The translations under genes were made by a program, and so were the position numbers. Positions 1-6,946 of a stretch of 11,607 nt of DNA are shown here, piece after piece; the first letter of the stretch is position 1; every line of letters starts with the position of its first letter. The DNA lies in NCBI GenBank assembly GCA_026985625.1, contig JALSQC010000182.1, forward strand, positions 1 through 11,607. The letters are read 5' to 3'. The stretch is from Bacteroidales bacterium. Lineage in GTDB: Bacteria; Bacteroidota; Bacteroidia; Bacteroidales; JAFGXI01. Below the pieces are notes generated by a model. The model ran no database searches and had not been told where the DNA came from. It worked only from the letters and a program-made list of their open reading frames with translations.

Positions 1-495
1 TATTGCACCGGTATTAGTATTTTGTATAAAACAGGTATTATTATTTACGGCTAATTCTCGGTCTGATAAATCAAGAGAGTTGCTTATATTAAAGTCAATA
101 TTTGCCGATTTAATTCCAGTTCCTTGCAAGTAAAGATTGTAAAATGTTGTTACGCTTGTCCCTGTTATATCTTGGTTGCCTCCTGTAAGACTAACATTTC
201 CTGTGCAGGTATATATTGAGTTATTAATCCAATTACCCGAAATAAAAAAGTTTCCTGCTCCTTGTATTGTTCCGTCGTTTTGTATGTATTCTTTAACATA
301 AATATTTGCATTTGCATTATTTAGTTTACCGGCATTACTAACAATTAAATTTGTATTTATTTGAATATTTCCGCCAAAGTAATTTGTATTACTATTTATA
401 TATACTTGTGCGGTTGTTAATTTGTTAATCGATAATAAAAATATTATTAACAGTAACCACCGTGCAAAAAAAGTATATTTGTTAATACTTTTCAT
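1..495 (-). CDS. Secreted beta-helix-like surface protein, N-terminal part (runs off the left edge)
   Basis: An open frame of 165 codons starts at the ATG at 495-493 and continues without a stop to base 1, so the C-terminus is missing. Residues 1-29 look like a signal peptide (KSINKYTFFAR, then the hydrophobic WLLLIIFLLSI, with likely cleavage after TTA before QVY). The rest is rich in Asn, Thr, Ile and Gly with short beta-strand-like repeats. The stretch GNWINNSIYTCTGNVSLTGG followed by QDITGTSVTTFYNLYLQG (about 87-125) resembles the 'GsGtvtfnG..qtItGs..ttFyNLti' repeats common in large Bacteroidota surface proteins. A T9SS sorting domain would be expected at the unseen end. The gene starts 4 bases after the stop of the fibre-like gene and is probably co-transcribed with it. 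The reading frame is secure; the function (surface structure or adhesion) is inference. Confidence 0.75.
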   Translation of the reverse strand, partial: MKSINKYTFFARWLLLIIFLLSINKLTTAQVYINSNTNYFGGNIQINTNLIVSNAGKLNNANANIYVKEYIQNDGTIQGAGNFFISGNWINNSIYTCTGNVSLTGGNQDITGTSVTTFYNLYLQGTGIKSANIDFNISNSLDLSDRELAVNNNTCFIQNTNTGAI

Positions 496-499
496 AGTC

Positions 500-2161
500 T
501 TATTTTTTTATTCGGTTATTGTTTATATTTTTAATATCTATTTTTAAGTCTGATGTTTTTATTAAACTTTTTTTATCGTTAAGTGTTTTTAAATTAGGTT
601 TGTAAAGTATATTATCTTTTTTTGTTTTTCCGTAAAGTTTAGGATGCACATATTTTCCTTTGTATCGTCCTGTTTTTAGTGGTTCTACGGTTCTAACATT
701 TGGATTTGCTTGTAAATATTTATCGTTACGTTCGGCATACACAACCCAATCTATTTCTTGATTAGGATTTCCTCCTGCAATGATGAATTTTCGGTTTTTA
801 ATTTTTTGTTTTATAAATATATTTGGAGCCGAACTACCTACGGGAGTTAAGGTATATGAAAAGTTTCTGTTAATTTTTTCGAAATAATCGGGAAGTGTAA
901 CTGTAGCCTCGCCGTTATTGTTTAGTATTATTGTGCCACGATAAATATTTAGAACTTCGGGAGATTCGGCACAAAAATGAACTAAAAATTTATTATCGGG
1001 GTCGTTTGGATTATCTATTCTAAAAGATTTTGTTCCTCCTGCCGAAAAGTTACCGCCAACATCTAATTGATTATATATCCCTCCATCGTCATAAGAATAT
1101 AATCCGTAAGATAGAGCTGTGTTTGTGCTTTGTCCGGCAACACCTGTTACTCCAATTCCTGCAACTCCTGTACCGGGGTCGGTTGTAGCAGAGTTTGAGC
1201 CCCATACTCCGTATCCGCTTATATTTGAGCTTTCGCCAACAACGCCGTTTACTCCTTGTCCCCAAACACCGTGTCCTCCGTTTGTTCTTGTGTTAAGTCC
1301 CATTACTGCTGCAGGTCCGTAAGTTGTTTGTCCCCAAACTCCGTAGTTTCCGTCACCTATAACTGCAACTCCGTTACCTGAGCCTGTAGAGTTATTGTTT
1401 AATCCATATACTCCGCCACCGCCTGCATTGTTTGTTTCGCCAACAACACCGTTTACTCCTTGTCCGTAAACACCGTGTCCTCCGTTTGTTCTGTTATTTA
1501 CTCCCATTACTCCGGCAACTCCTGTTGACGATGAGTTGTATATGCTACCGTAAACTCCAACTCCTTGAGATGTTCCGTCGTAATATCCGGCAACAGCCGA
1601 TGTGTATTGGTTAGTGCTATTTGTAGATGCCTCAATGGTATTGTATGGGTTTGATGAGTTGGTGTTTTCTCCGTAAATTGAGCCTCCAAAAGCTGAGTTT
1701 TGTGTCGATATAGATGATGTAGGTGTCGAGCTGGTTCCTGTTGTTGAGTTAACTTGTAATCCTACAGTTCCGTTTGTTGTGTTTGATAGTGTTAATTCAA
1801 CAGCTCCATAGTCGGTTGCTATTGTTCTTCCTGTTCCATTTCCTCCGCAGTTATATGCTTCGTTTAGGGTATTGCAACTTGTTGATGAACCTGCACCAAT
1901 TTGAACCCATTGTGTTCCGTCCCAAAACCAGAATTGTTGTAGTGTGCTGTCGAAAACAAGTAAACCTGTTTGATTTGTATTTAATACCATAGCTGTTCGT
2001 TGTGCCGTTGTTAGACGAGGAATTAAAATTCCTTTGCTTGATGATACAATATCTAATGCTGCATTGGTGTCAGGAGTGGTTGTTCCTATACCTACATTGT
2101 TTTGAGCAAAAGAAATTAATGTGTAGATAATTGCTAATAAGGTAAATAAAGATTTTTTCAT
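500..2161 (-). CDS. Secreted fibre-like repeat protein of the 'VGIGTTTP' family
   Basis: 553 aa, ATG start. Residues 1-19 are a signal peptide ending SFA before QNN. Residues 22-57 carry the NVGIGTTTPDTNAALDI ... KGILIPRLTTAQRTAM block that starts many Bacteroidota fibre-like surface proteins, followed by a LLVFDSTLQQFWFWDGTQW strand region (67-85). Residues 98-138 (TLNEAYNCGGNGTGRTI ... GLQV) match another conserved block that I recall from the same family. Residues 199-345 hold about a dozen short GVxG repeats (GVYG, GVWG, GVVGE, GVAG), suggesting an elongated, possibly trimeric beta-structured shaft. Residues about 378-480 (FRIDNPNDPDNKFLVHF, AESPEVLNIYRG, GEATVTLPDYFEKINRNFSY) form a conserved C-terminal domain, followed by a basic tail with VHPKLYG. 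There is neither a lipobox Cys after the signal peptide nor a T9SS sorting domain, so how it is held on the cell is unclear. It is visibly richer in G+C than its neighbours. Function is inferred. Confidence 0.85.
   Translation of the reverse strand: MKKSLFTLLAIIYTLISFAQNNVGIGTTTPDTNAALDIVSSSKGILIPRLTTAQRTAMVLNTNQTGLLVFDSTLQQFWFWDGTQWVQIGAGSSTSCNTLNEAYNCGGNGTGRTIATDYGAVELTLSNTTNGTVGLQVNSTTGTSSTPTSSISTQNSAFGGSIYGENTNSSNPYNTIEASTNSTNQYTSAVAGYYDGTSQGVGVYGSIYNSSSTGVAGVMGVNNRTNGGHGVYGQGVNGVVGETNNAGGGGVYGLNNNSTGSGNGVAVIGDGNYGVWGQTTYGPAAVMGLNTRTNGGHGVWGQGVNGVVGESSNISGYGVWGSNSATTDPGTGVAGIGVTGVAGQSTNTALSYGLYSYDDGGIYNQLDVGGNFSAGGTKSFRIDNPNDPDNKFLVHFCAESPEVLNIYRGTIILNNNGEATVTLPDYFEKINRNFSYTLTPVGSSAPNIFIKQKIKNRKFIIAGGNPNQEIDWVVYAERNDKYLQANPNVRTVEPLKTGRYKGKYVHPKLYGKTKKDNILYKPNLKTLNDKKSLIKTSDLKIDIKNINNNRIKK
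1231..1510 (-). repeat. Two-copy direct repeat, 204-base offset, inside the fibre gene
   Basis: Bases 1231-1306 and 1435-1510 align without gaps at an offset of exactly 204 bases (68 codons); by hand count about 68 of 76 bases agree. The copies encode NGGHGVWGQGVNGVVGES and NGGHGVYGQGVNGVVGET. The repeat is in frame, so unequal exchange between copies would add or remove 68 residues without breaking the gene. Confidence 0.8.
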
Positions 2162-2187
2162 AATATGTTGTTTTTAATTTTTAGGTT

Positions 2188-2218
2188 TAAAGATAGTAAT
2201 TTTTATTTGGTTTTCAAA
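2188..2218 (-). promoter_or_regulatory. Candidate Bacteroidota-type promoter for the fibre gene
   Basis: Read on the minus strand, TTTG (2218-2215) is followed after 19 bases by TATCTTTA (2195-2188). This matches the Bacteroides -33/-7 pattern TTTG-N19-21-TAnnTTTG except for the last base. The -7 box ends 26 bases before the ATG at 2161. The -33 element lies inside the last codons of the DUF4924-like gene, so the fibre gene can be expressed separately from the genes upstream. Prediction from sequence only; chance matches are possible in DNA this AT-rich. Confidence 0.4.
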
Positions 2219-2727
2219 TTTTTATATTTTAATGCAAGATATCCTAATAAATTAGATATATTTTTTATTGCATATTCGGTTTCGGAATTTAATATTTTTC
2301 GTTTTAGTTTTAAAAGTAAAATTGCATATAAAGCATTTAATGATATTAATATTTCGTTATTGTCAGATGTTTTTGATTTTTCTTTAAACTCTTTAATTGG
2401 GTTTAAAGCCCAAGAGTAAATTTCGTTATATTTAATATCTGATTTTTTTAAAGAATTATGTAAATCGTTAAGTTCGTTAATTAAATTCTCGATAAACGAA
2501 CAGTGTCCTGAATTTTCTTTATTATTATCTTTTAAATCGTTTATAATTGATTTATACCATTCTGTAATTTCTTGTTTTTTTAAATCGTTTACTTTGTAAT
2601 TATTAATAACTAATGTTTTTATCTTGTTAATATCAAATTTGTTAGCTCTTATAATATCTTCTATCTGCCATATATATAAAATATATTCGATAATGTTTTC
2701 TTGTTTTTTTTGTTCTGCAAGTATCAT
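2203..2727 (-). CDS. DUF4924-like protein of unknown function
   Basis: 174 aa, ATG start, no signal peptide or membrane segment, so presumably cytoplasmic. The N-terminus MILAEQKKQENIIEYILYIW followed by QIEDIIRANKFDINKI (1-36), the later ITEWYKSIINDLK and GHCSFIENLINELNDLH (74-90) and the C-terminal LNALYAILLLKLKRK (130-144) agree with my memory of the DUF4924 family, an all-helical family found mainly in Bacteroidales with no assigned function. The length fits that family. The gene begins 1 base after the stop of the S4-domain gene (TAA-A-ATG), so the two are almost certainly co-transcribed and probably translationally coupled, suggesting a role connected with RNA or ribosomes. That link is inference from context. 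Confidence 0.75.
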   Translation of the reverse strand: MILAEQKKQENIIEYILYIWQIEDIIRANKFDINKIKTLVINNYKVNDLKKQEITEWYKSIINDLKDNNKENSGHCSFIENLINELNDLHNSLKKSDIKYNEIYSWALNPIKEFKEKSKTSDNNEILISLNALYAILLLKLKRKILNSETEYAIKNISNLLGYLALKYKNLKTK

Positions 2728-2728
2728 T

Positions 2729-3103
2729 TTAATTATTTAAAAATTTATTAATATTTCTACGATCTTTTTTTGTAGGACGTCCTAATCCTTTTTTGCGATT
2801 TTCGGTTTTATAAATATTAGATATTACAAACTCTGATTCGGGGGTTAAGTTTATATAATTTTGTTTTGCAATTTCAGATGATACACGTTTGTCTATTAGT
2901 CCAGTAACTTTATATTTATAATTTATATGATTTTTATATACATTAATAACATCATTTATGTTTATAATTTTTGATGGTTTTGAATGTGTGTCGTTAACTT
3001 TAATTTTACCTTTTTTGCAATACTCGGCAGCTATACTACGAGTTTTAAAAATTCTAACAGCCCATAAATATTTATCTAATCTAACTTCTTTTTTTTTAAC
3101 CAT
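2729..3103 (-). CDS. S4-domain RNA-binding protein, Hsp15 (HslR)-like
   Basis: 124 aa, ATG start. Residues about 7-66 form an S4 RNA-binding domain (VRLDKYLWAVRIFKTRSIAA, then CKKGKIKVNDTHSKPSKIIN), close in pattern to Hsp15 (RLDKWLWAARFFKTRSLA). E. coli Hsp15 binds stalled 50S subunits that carry nascent chain-tRNA and helps recycle them; a similar role is expected here but is not shown by the sequence. The C-terminal GLGRPTKKDRRNINKF (106-121) is the basic tail typical of the Bacteroidota members. An A-tract in codons 3-5 (KKK) near the start could be prone to slippage or sequencing error, but the frame reads cleanly. First gene of a two-gene unit with the DUF4924-like gene; a -7-like box lies 38 bases upstream. 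Confidence 0.88.
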   Translation of the reverse strand: MVKKKEVRLDKYLWAVRIFKTRSIAAEYCKKGKIKVNDTHSKPSKIININDVINVYKNHINYKYKVTGLIDKRVSSEIAKQNYINLTPESEFVISNIYKTENRKKGLGRPTKKDRRNINKFLNN

Positions 3104-3140
3104 AAAAAATAATGAGTTTTTATAAAAAAAATAATTAACA

Positions 3141-3148
3141 CAAAGTTA
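3141..3148 (-). promoter_or_regulatory. Candidate -7 box for the S4-domain gene
   Basis: The minus strand reads TAACTTTG at 3148-3141, an exact match to the Bacteroides -7 consensus TAnnTTTG, 37 bases before the ATG at 3103. No TTTG or TTG is seen at the expected -33 distance, so the promoter is only half supported. Confidence 0.35.
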
Positions 3149-3178
3149 ATAAAATTAAAAATATTTATAATGTATTTT

Positions 3179-3208
3179 TTTGTATTACACTTAAAAAATG
3201 TAACTTTG
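3179..3208 (+). promoter_or_regulatory. Candidate Bacteroidota-type promoter for the CAP/OmpA-like gene
   Basis: TTTG (3179-3182) is followed after 18 bases by TAACTTTG (3201-3208), an exact match to the -7 consensus TAnnTTTG with near-normal spacing. Transcription would start near 3213-3216 and leave an A-rich leader of about 50 bases before the ATG at 3263. No Shine-Dalgarno sequence is seen in the leader, as is usual in this phylum. Confidence 0.55.
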
Positions 3209-3262
3209 AAAGGTATAAACATAAAAACATAAATAATTAATATATAAAAAATATAAATTGAT

Positions 3263-5695
3263 ATGGCTTATAAATTAAATCTTATTTTATTATTAATAGT
3301 ATTTTTATTTTCGAATAATGTTATTTTAGCACAAGAAGATGACGATTTTTTTGAAGATTCAAAAGTCGATACATCTAAATATCATCAAAAAATTGATGTA
3401 GAAGATTTTGACTCTGAGCTATTAGAAAAATTAATAATTAATAAAATAAATAAATATCGTATAAAAAATGAATTAGATAGTATAGTAAAAGATATTACTT
3501 TAACAAATGCTGCCGAAGACCAATCGGAATTTATGGCAAGAATGGAGCTTGTAACAAAAAAAGGAAGAGGTAAAAAGAAAACTACTGGTAAACGATTAAT
3601 TTATTATGGAGGTTCAAATTACGGCGAAGAACTTGTTGCTAAAATGTCGCCAAAAAAAGGTAAAATAGTATTTACTTATGATGAACTGGCTGAGAATTTT
3701 GCTTTTAAATTTATAAAAAGTAAAAAAACGGCACAAATAGTTTATAACCCTTTATTTATATTTATAGGTGTAGGTTGCACTTTAGACGAGTATAAAAAGA
3801 AAGTATATACATCTATAGTTTTTGGAAACTATAACTCGTTTAATAATGGAGCAAATCGTCGTAAAGAGATGAATGTGCCGTATAGTAAAAGAAAATACGG
3901 ACTTAAACATTACGATGCAAAAGTATGTAAAAATTGTAAAAAATTTAAAAATATCGAAGATTTACAAAAAGGATTATATGTTAAAGACGATGCAATTTAT
4001 TTTAAATCGGATAATTTAAGAGCTATTAAAAAATTATTACGAAAACCAAAAGACGGTTTGGCTGTTGATGTTATACAACGCGAACAATATACTTGCACGG
4101 GAGATAACATTATAGATAATAATTTGGTTAATAAAGGAATAATGACAAAAAGAGTTTGGCGAAAAAAACTACTTAAAAAAAATATGATTACCGATAAAAA
4201 AGAACGTAAAAAGAAAATTGACGTTAAACTTGCAAAAATGCCAAAAGGAATAGATGGCGATTATGAACTGAATTTAATAATTATACAAAATAAACACGTA
4301 TGTATGGATATACCGCAATCGTATATCGACGATGGAGGTGTTGAATATAATAGCCAGATAGATTTACTTGCCGATACAGTAACAATAAACTCGAAATTTG
4401 TTTATAAACCGGTTGCCGAAACATCAAAACTCGATTTTAAAATTCCTTTTGAGCGAAACAAATCTACATATAATAAAGACGATATACAACCTGTTCTTAA
4501 AAGTTTAAAAGAACCCGATTTTATCATAAAAAATATGACAATTACAGCATACTCGTCAATAGAAGGAAACGAATCGACAAACAAATCTTTACAAAAACAA
4601 CGGGCTAAAAGTATTGTAGATGCACTTAAATCGTTGCAAAATACAAATCTTAAATATAAAATAATTACCGATGATAATTGGGCGGATTTTAAAACCGATG
4701 TTGCATCAACCGAGTATAGTAACTTGGCATCGATGAGTAAAAAACAAGCCCAAGATTATATTCGAAAAAATAAATTAAGTCAAGAATTAGAACCTATACT
4801 TAAAAACGAAAGATATGCACATATCGAAGCCGATATAGTTTATGATATCGATGGCGATAAAGAACAAGCATTTGTTGTTAGCAGGTTTAATAAAGCTGTT
4901 AAAGAGGGCGATTTGCCAAAAGCATTATCAATACAAAAGTATATACTAAAAAAAATAATATCAGAAGATTATGATATTAATGCCGTTAAAAATCAAGAGA
5001 TACCCGAAACCGCAGCTTGTGCAGGATTAATGATGAATAAAATATGGATGCAAAAATATATAGAGGAAGAAGATCTCGAAAGCGGTAATTATTGCAACGA
5101 GATTAATAAATTACATAAATTAGTGCCATCTAACGATTACATTAGTTTTAATAATGTTTATTGCCACGTTGCAAATAATCCTTGTAATAAAGAAGATGCT
5201 ATAAAAAATCAACAAAAAGAAATTGACGATTTATACCAAACATCGTTAAGTAAAGAAACTGTTGATTTGCTTAATATGGAGTTTCAATTTAAAGTTATAG
5301 AGGCTGTTGATACAAGCGATAAACCATCGGATATTTTAACACAAAGTTTGCAAAAAGTTAAAGATATTGTAAACATAAAAGAGAGTAATTGGCAAAACTC
5401 TTTAAAATTGGCATATATATTTATGAAACATCACGATTACGACTTTGCTACAAAACTTTTAGACCCCTTTGTGTATAAAGACAAAGTTTTTGAGGAACTT
5501 ATTTTTACTTACATATCGCTTTGCAGTAAATCGCAAGCACGAATGTATTCTAACCGTTTTGCTTTTGCATTAAAAAAAGCTCACGAGATTAACCCTACAA
5601 GATTTTGCGAGTTGTTTGCCGGTAAAAAATTGCCTATGCAAGTAATCGAAAATAAATTAGTTAAAAAAGAATATTGTAATTATTGTAATAAATAA
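3263..5695 (+). CDS. Exported protein with a degenerate CAP domain, an OmpA-like region and a helical C-terminus
   Basis: 810 aa, ATG start. Residues 1-23 are a signal peptide (LNLILLLIVFLF ... VILA before QEDDD); no lipobox. Residues about 50-190 look like a CAP/SCP domain (LLEKLIINKINKYRIKNELD, ITLTNAAEDQSEFMARM, GEELVAKM, IFIGVG), but the two metal-site histidines usual in the family are absent. A middle region (215-380) holds CKNC (222-225). Residues about 390-525 resemble an OmpA-C-like domain: FKIPFERNKSTYNKDDI, then ITAYSSIEGNESTNKSLQKQ and RAKSIVDAL, in the Bacteroidota 'ASxEG' style. Residues 535-800 are helical and TPR-like. The protein ends in CNYC. It has eleven other or associated Cys positions spread along the chain, suggesting disulfides or metal binding in the periplasm. 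It probably acts at the cell envelope, perhaps contacting peptidoglycan. It heads a two-gene unit with the TPR gene. I know no named homologue. Confidence 0.8.
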   Translation: MAYKLNLILLLIVFLFSNNVILAQEDDDFFEDSKVDTSKYHQKIDVEDFDSELLEKLIINKINKYRIKNELDSIVKDITLTNAAEDQSEFMARMELVTKKGRGKKKTTGKRLIYYGGSNYGEELVAKMSPKKGKIVFTYDELAENFAFKFIKSKKTAQIVYNPLFIFIGVGCTLDEYKKKVYTSIVFGNYNSFNNGANRRKEMNVPYSKRKYGLKHYDAKVCKNCKKFKNIEDLQKGLYVKDDAIYFKSDNLRAIKKLLRKPKDGLAVDVIQREQYTCTGDNIIDNNLVNKGIMTKRVWRKKLLKKNMITDKKERKKKIDVKLAKMPKGIDGDYELNLIIIQNKHVCMDIPQSYIDDGGVEYNSQIDLLADTVTINSKFVYKPVAETSKLDFKIPFERNKSTYNKDDIQPVLKSLKEPDFIIKNMTITAYSSIEGNESTNKSLQKQRAKSIVDALKSLQNTNLKYKIITDDNWADFKTDVASTEYSNLASMSKKQAQDYIRKNKLSQELEPILKNERYAHIEADIVYDIDGDKEQAFVVSRFNKAVKEGDLPKALSIQKYILKKIISEDYDINAVKNQEIPETAACAGLMMNKIWMQKYIEEEDLESGNYCNEINKLHKLVPSNDYISFNNVYCHVANNPCNKEDAIKNQQKEIDDLYQTSLSKETVDLLNMEFQFKVIEAVDTSDKPSDILTQSLQKVKDIVNIKESNWQNSLKLAYIFMKHHDYDFATKLLDPFVYKDKVFEELIFTYISLCSKSQARMYSNRFAFALKKAHEINPTRFCELFAGKKLPMQVIENKLVKKEYCNYCNK

Positions 5696-5736
5696 TTGTA
5701 ATTTGTTTGATATCAACATAATATAAATATATACAG

Positions 5737-6192
5737 ATGAAATATTTAATAATTTTTTTGATTTTTATAAGCTCAAATGTTTTTTCGCAAAAGAACAATA
5801 ATAATAATCAAATGGCAAGTAATAATATCGATAAATACTTTAATACTCAATTAACGGAGGTTGAACGTCAGAATTATTATTCGCAAATTCATGATTACTC
5901 GCAAGAGTTGCATAAAAATCCAAGCCCCGAGACTTATGTAAATAGGGGAGTAGCATACGCAAAATTAGGACTTTATCCCGATGCAATATCCGATTATAAC
6001 AGGGCTTTACGCATAGATAGTTTATTTTCGTATGCCTATTATAACAGGGGATTGGCGCGTGCAAGGTTTCGTTATACAAAACGTTCGTGTATGGATATTA
6101 AAAAAGCATACGAGCTTGGAATAACACAATCGAAACAAGTTTATAACGAAAATTGCGGACTTTTTAAAAGAGAGCTGGGAGAACTTAAATAA
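5737..6192 (+). CDS. Small exported TPR protein
   Basis: 151 aa, ATG start, 41 bases after the upstream stop and so probably in the same operon. Residues 1-17 form a signal peptide (YLIIFLIFISSNVFS before QKN). An Asn-rich linker (20-30) leads to two tetratricopeptide repeats: about 63-96 (SPETYVNRGVAYAKLGLYPD, AISDYNRALRID) and 97-130 (SYAYYNRGLARARF, CMDIKKAYELG). The paired Cys118 and Cys140 ending (CMDIKKAYELG ... NENC) is a common ending of Bacteroidota exported TPR proteins. The protein is likely periplasmic and a protein-protein adaptor, perhaps for the large upstream gene product, whose C-terminus is also helical. No enzymatic role is indicated. Confidence 0.82.
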   Translation: MKYLIIFLIFISSNVFSQKNNNNNQMASNNIDKYFNTQLTEVERQNYYSQIHDYSQELHKNPSPETYVNRGVAYAKLGLYPDAISDYNRALRIDSLFSYAYYNRGLARARFRYTKRSCMDIKKAYELGITQSKQVYNENCGLFKRELGELK

Positions 6193-6205
6193 TATTATAA
6201 GTTTT
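6180..6205 (+). terminator. Weak AT-only hairpin between convergent genes, possible terminator
   Basis: Only 11 bases separate the two convergent stop codons. AACTTA (6182-6187) and TAAGTT (6198-6203) form a 6-bp inverted repeat with a 10-base loop, extendable outward by G-T and A-T pairs, and followed on the plus strand by TTT. The stem has one G-C pair only, so it would be weak; it overlaps the ends of both genes. Confidence 0.25.
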
Positions 6206-6944
6206 ATGTATTTAGTTTATAAAAATCTTTTTCGATTTGTTTTATAACATTTATTTTACCTGCATCTTGCCAATAATATTTTTTATTCTCGAAAGCTAAT
6301 ATTTTGTGTTTTTCAGCAATCTTAAGATACTCCGGAATTATCGAAAATTTTCCGTATTTTTTTAAGTAATTAAATATCTTGGGCGATATTATATGAATAC
6401 CGTTAAAAGCAAATTCTTTATAAAAAGATTTTTCTGTATAAATAATTTTTTCGTTTGTTTTTTTGTTTATCCAACCCGATAATTGATTATTTTTATCAAA
6501 AAGTAAATATCTCGATGTTTTGCGATTTTGAACAAATAAACTTGCTATTGCCTGCGATTTTAAATGAAAATTGTAAAATTCTTGCAAATCTATATTGCTA
6601 ATTATATCAACATTATGAATTAGAATATGATTCTGTAAATCGAAAAATCTTTTTGCATTAACAATTCCTCCTCCGGTATCAAGAATTTCTGTTTCGTTAG
6701 ATATAACGATATCGGCATTAAAATTTGATTTATTTACAAAATCCTCAATTTTATTGGCAAAATGATGCGTGTTTATTACTATTTTATTAATTCCGTAGTT
6801 TATTAATTTTTTTATTAAAATCTCTAACATAGGGATATTATTAATTTTAACCAAAGCTTTGGGAATATTGTTTGTTAATGGCTTTAGTCGTGTTCCGAAA
6901 CCTGCGGCAAGAATAAATGCTTGTTTAAGTTTTTTGTTTTCCAA
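6204..6944 (-). CDS. murU: MurU-like sugar-1-phosphate nucleotidyltransferase
   Basis: 246 aa. The fold is the NTP_transferase type: ILAAGFGTRLKPLT ... PKALV (11-32) is the nucleotide-binding signature with Lys29, LDTGGGIVNA (88-97) is the substrate loop, NVD (111-113) should hold a metal-binding Asp (Asp113), FNGIHIISP follows (180-188), and YYWQDAG (223-229) gives the second metal-site Asp227. Length and motifs fit N-acetylmuramate-1-phosphate uridylyltransferase (MurU), which makes UDP-MurNAc in the MurNAc salvage route. The gene starts 2 bases after the AmgK-like kinase gene, which supports that assignment over a generic glucose- or mannose-1-phosphate transferase. The start is TTG (6944-6942): the signature begins at residue 11, no ATG lies before it, and the frame is closed by a TAA 18 bases upstream. 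Substrate is inferred, not shown. Confidence 0.8.
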   Translation of the reverse strand: MENKKLKQAFILAAGFGTRLKPLTNNIPKALVKINNIPMLEILIKKLINYGINKIVINTHHFANKIEDFVNKSNFNADIVISNETEILDTGGGIVNAKRFFDLQNHILIHNVDIISNIDLQEFYNFHLKSQAIASLFVQNRKTSRYLLFDKNNQLSGWINKKTNEKIIYTEKSFYKEFAFNGIHIISPKIFNYLKKYGKFSIIPEYLKIAEKHKILAFENKKYYWQDAGKINVIKQIEKDFYKLNT

Positions 6945-6946
6945 TG

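Noticed and set aside
666..720. Fibre protein tail considered as a T9SS sorting domain
   Set aside because: It lacks the YPNP start and the final GxYxxxV strand seen in the carboxypeptidase; it is a lysine-rich tail with HPKLYG instead.
1119..1322. Proline-rich open frame on the plus strand opposite the fibre gene
   Set aside because: It is the antisense image of the Gly/Val repeats; no start context, and the minus-strand gene is clearly real.
1231..1510. Possible CRISPR-like spaced repeat
   Set aside because: Only two imperfect copies, both in frame and inside a protein of repeated GVxG units.
2165..2419. Plus-strand 84-codon open frame
   Set aside because: Lies opposite the DUF4924-like gene, with a Phe-rich composition that mirrors Lys codons; no family resemblance.
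3089..3099. T-run as a terminator or frameshift site
   Set aside because: It encodes Lys codons at the start of the S4 gene, has no hairpin beside it, and the frame is intact.
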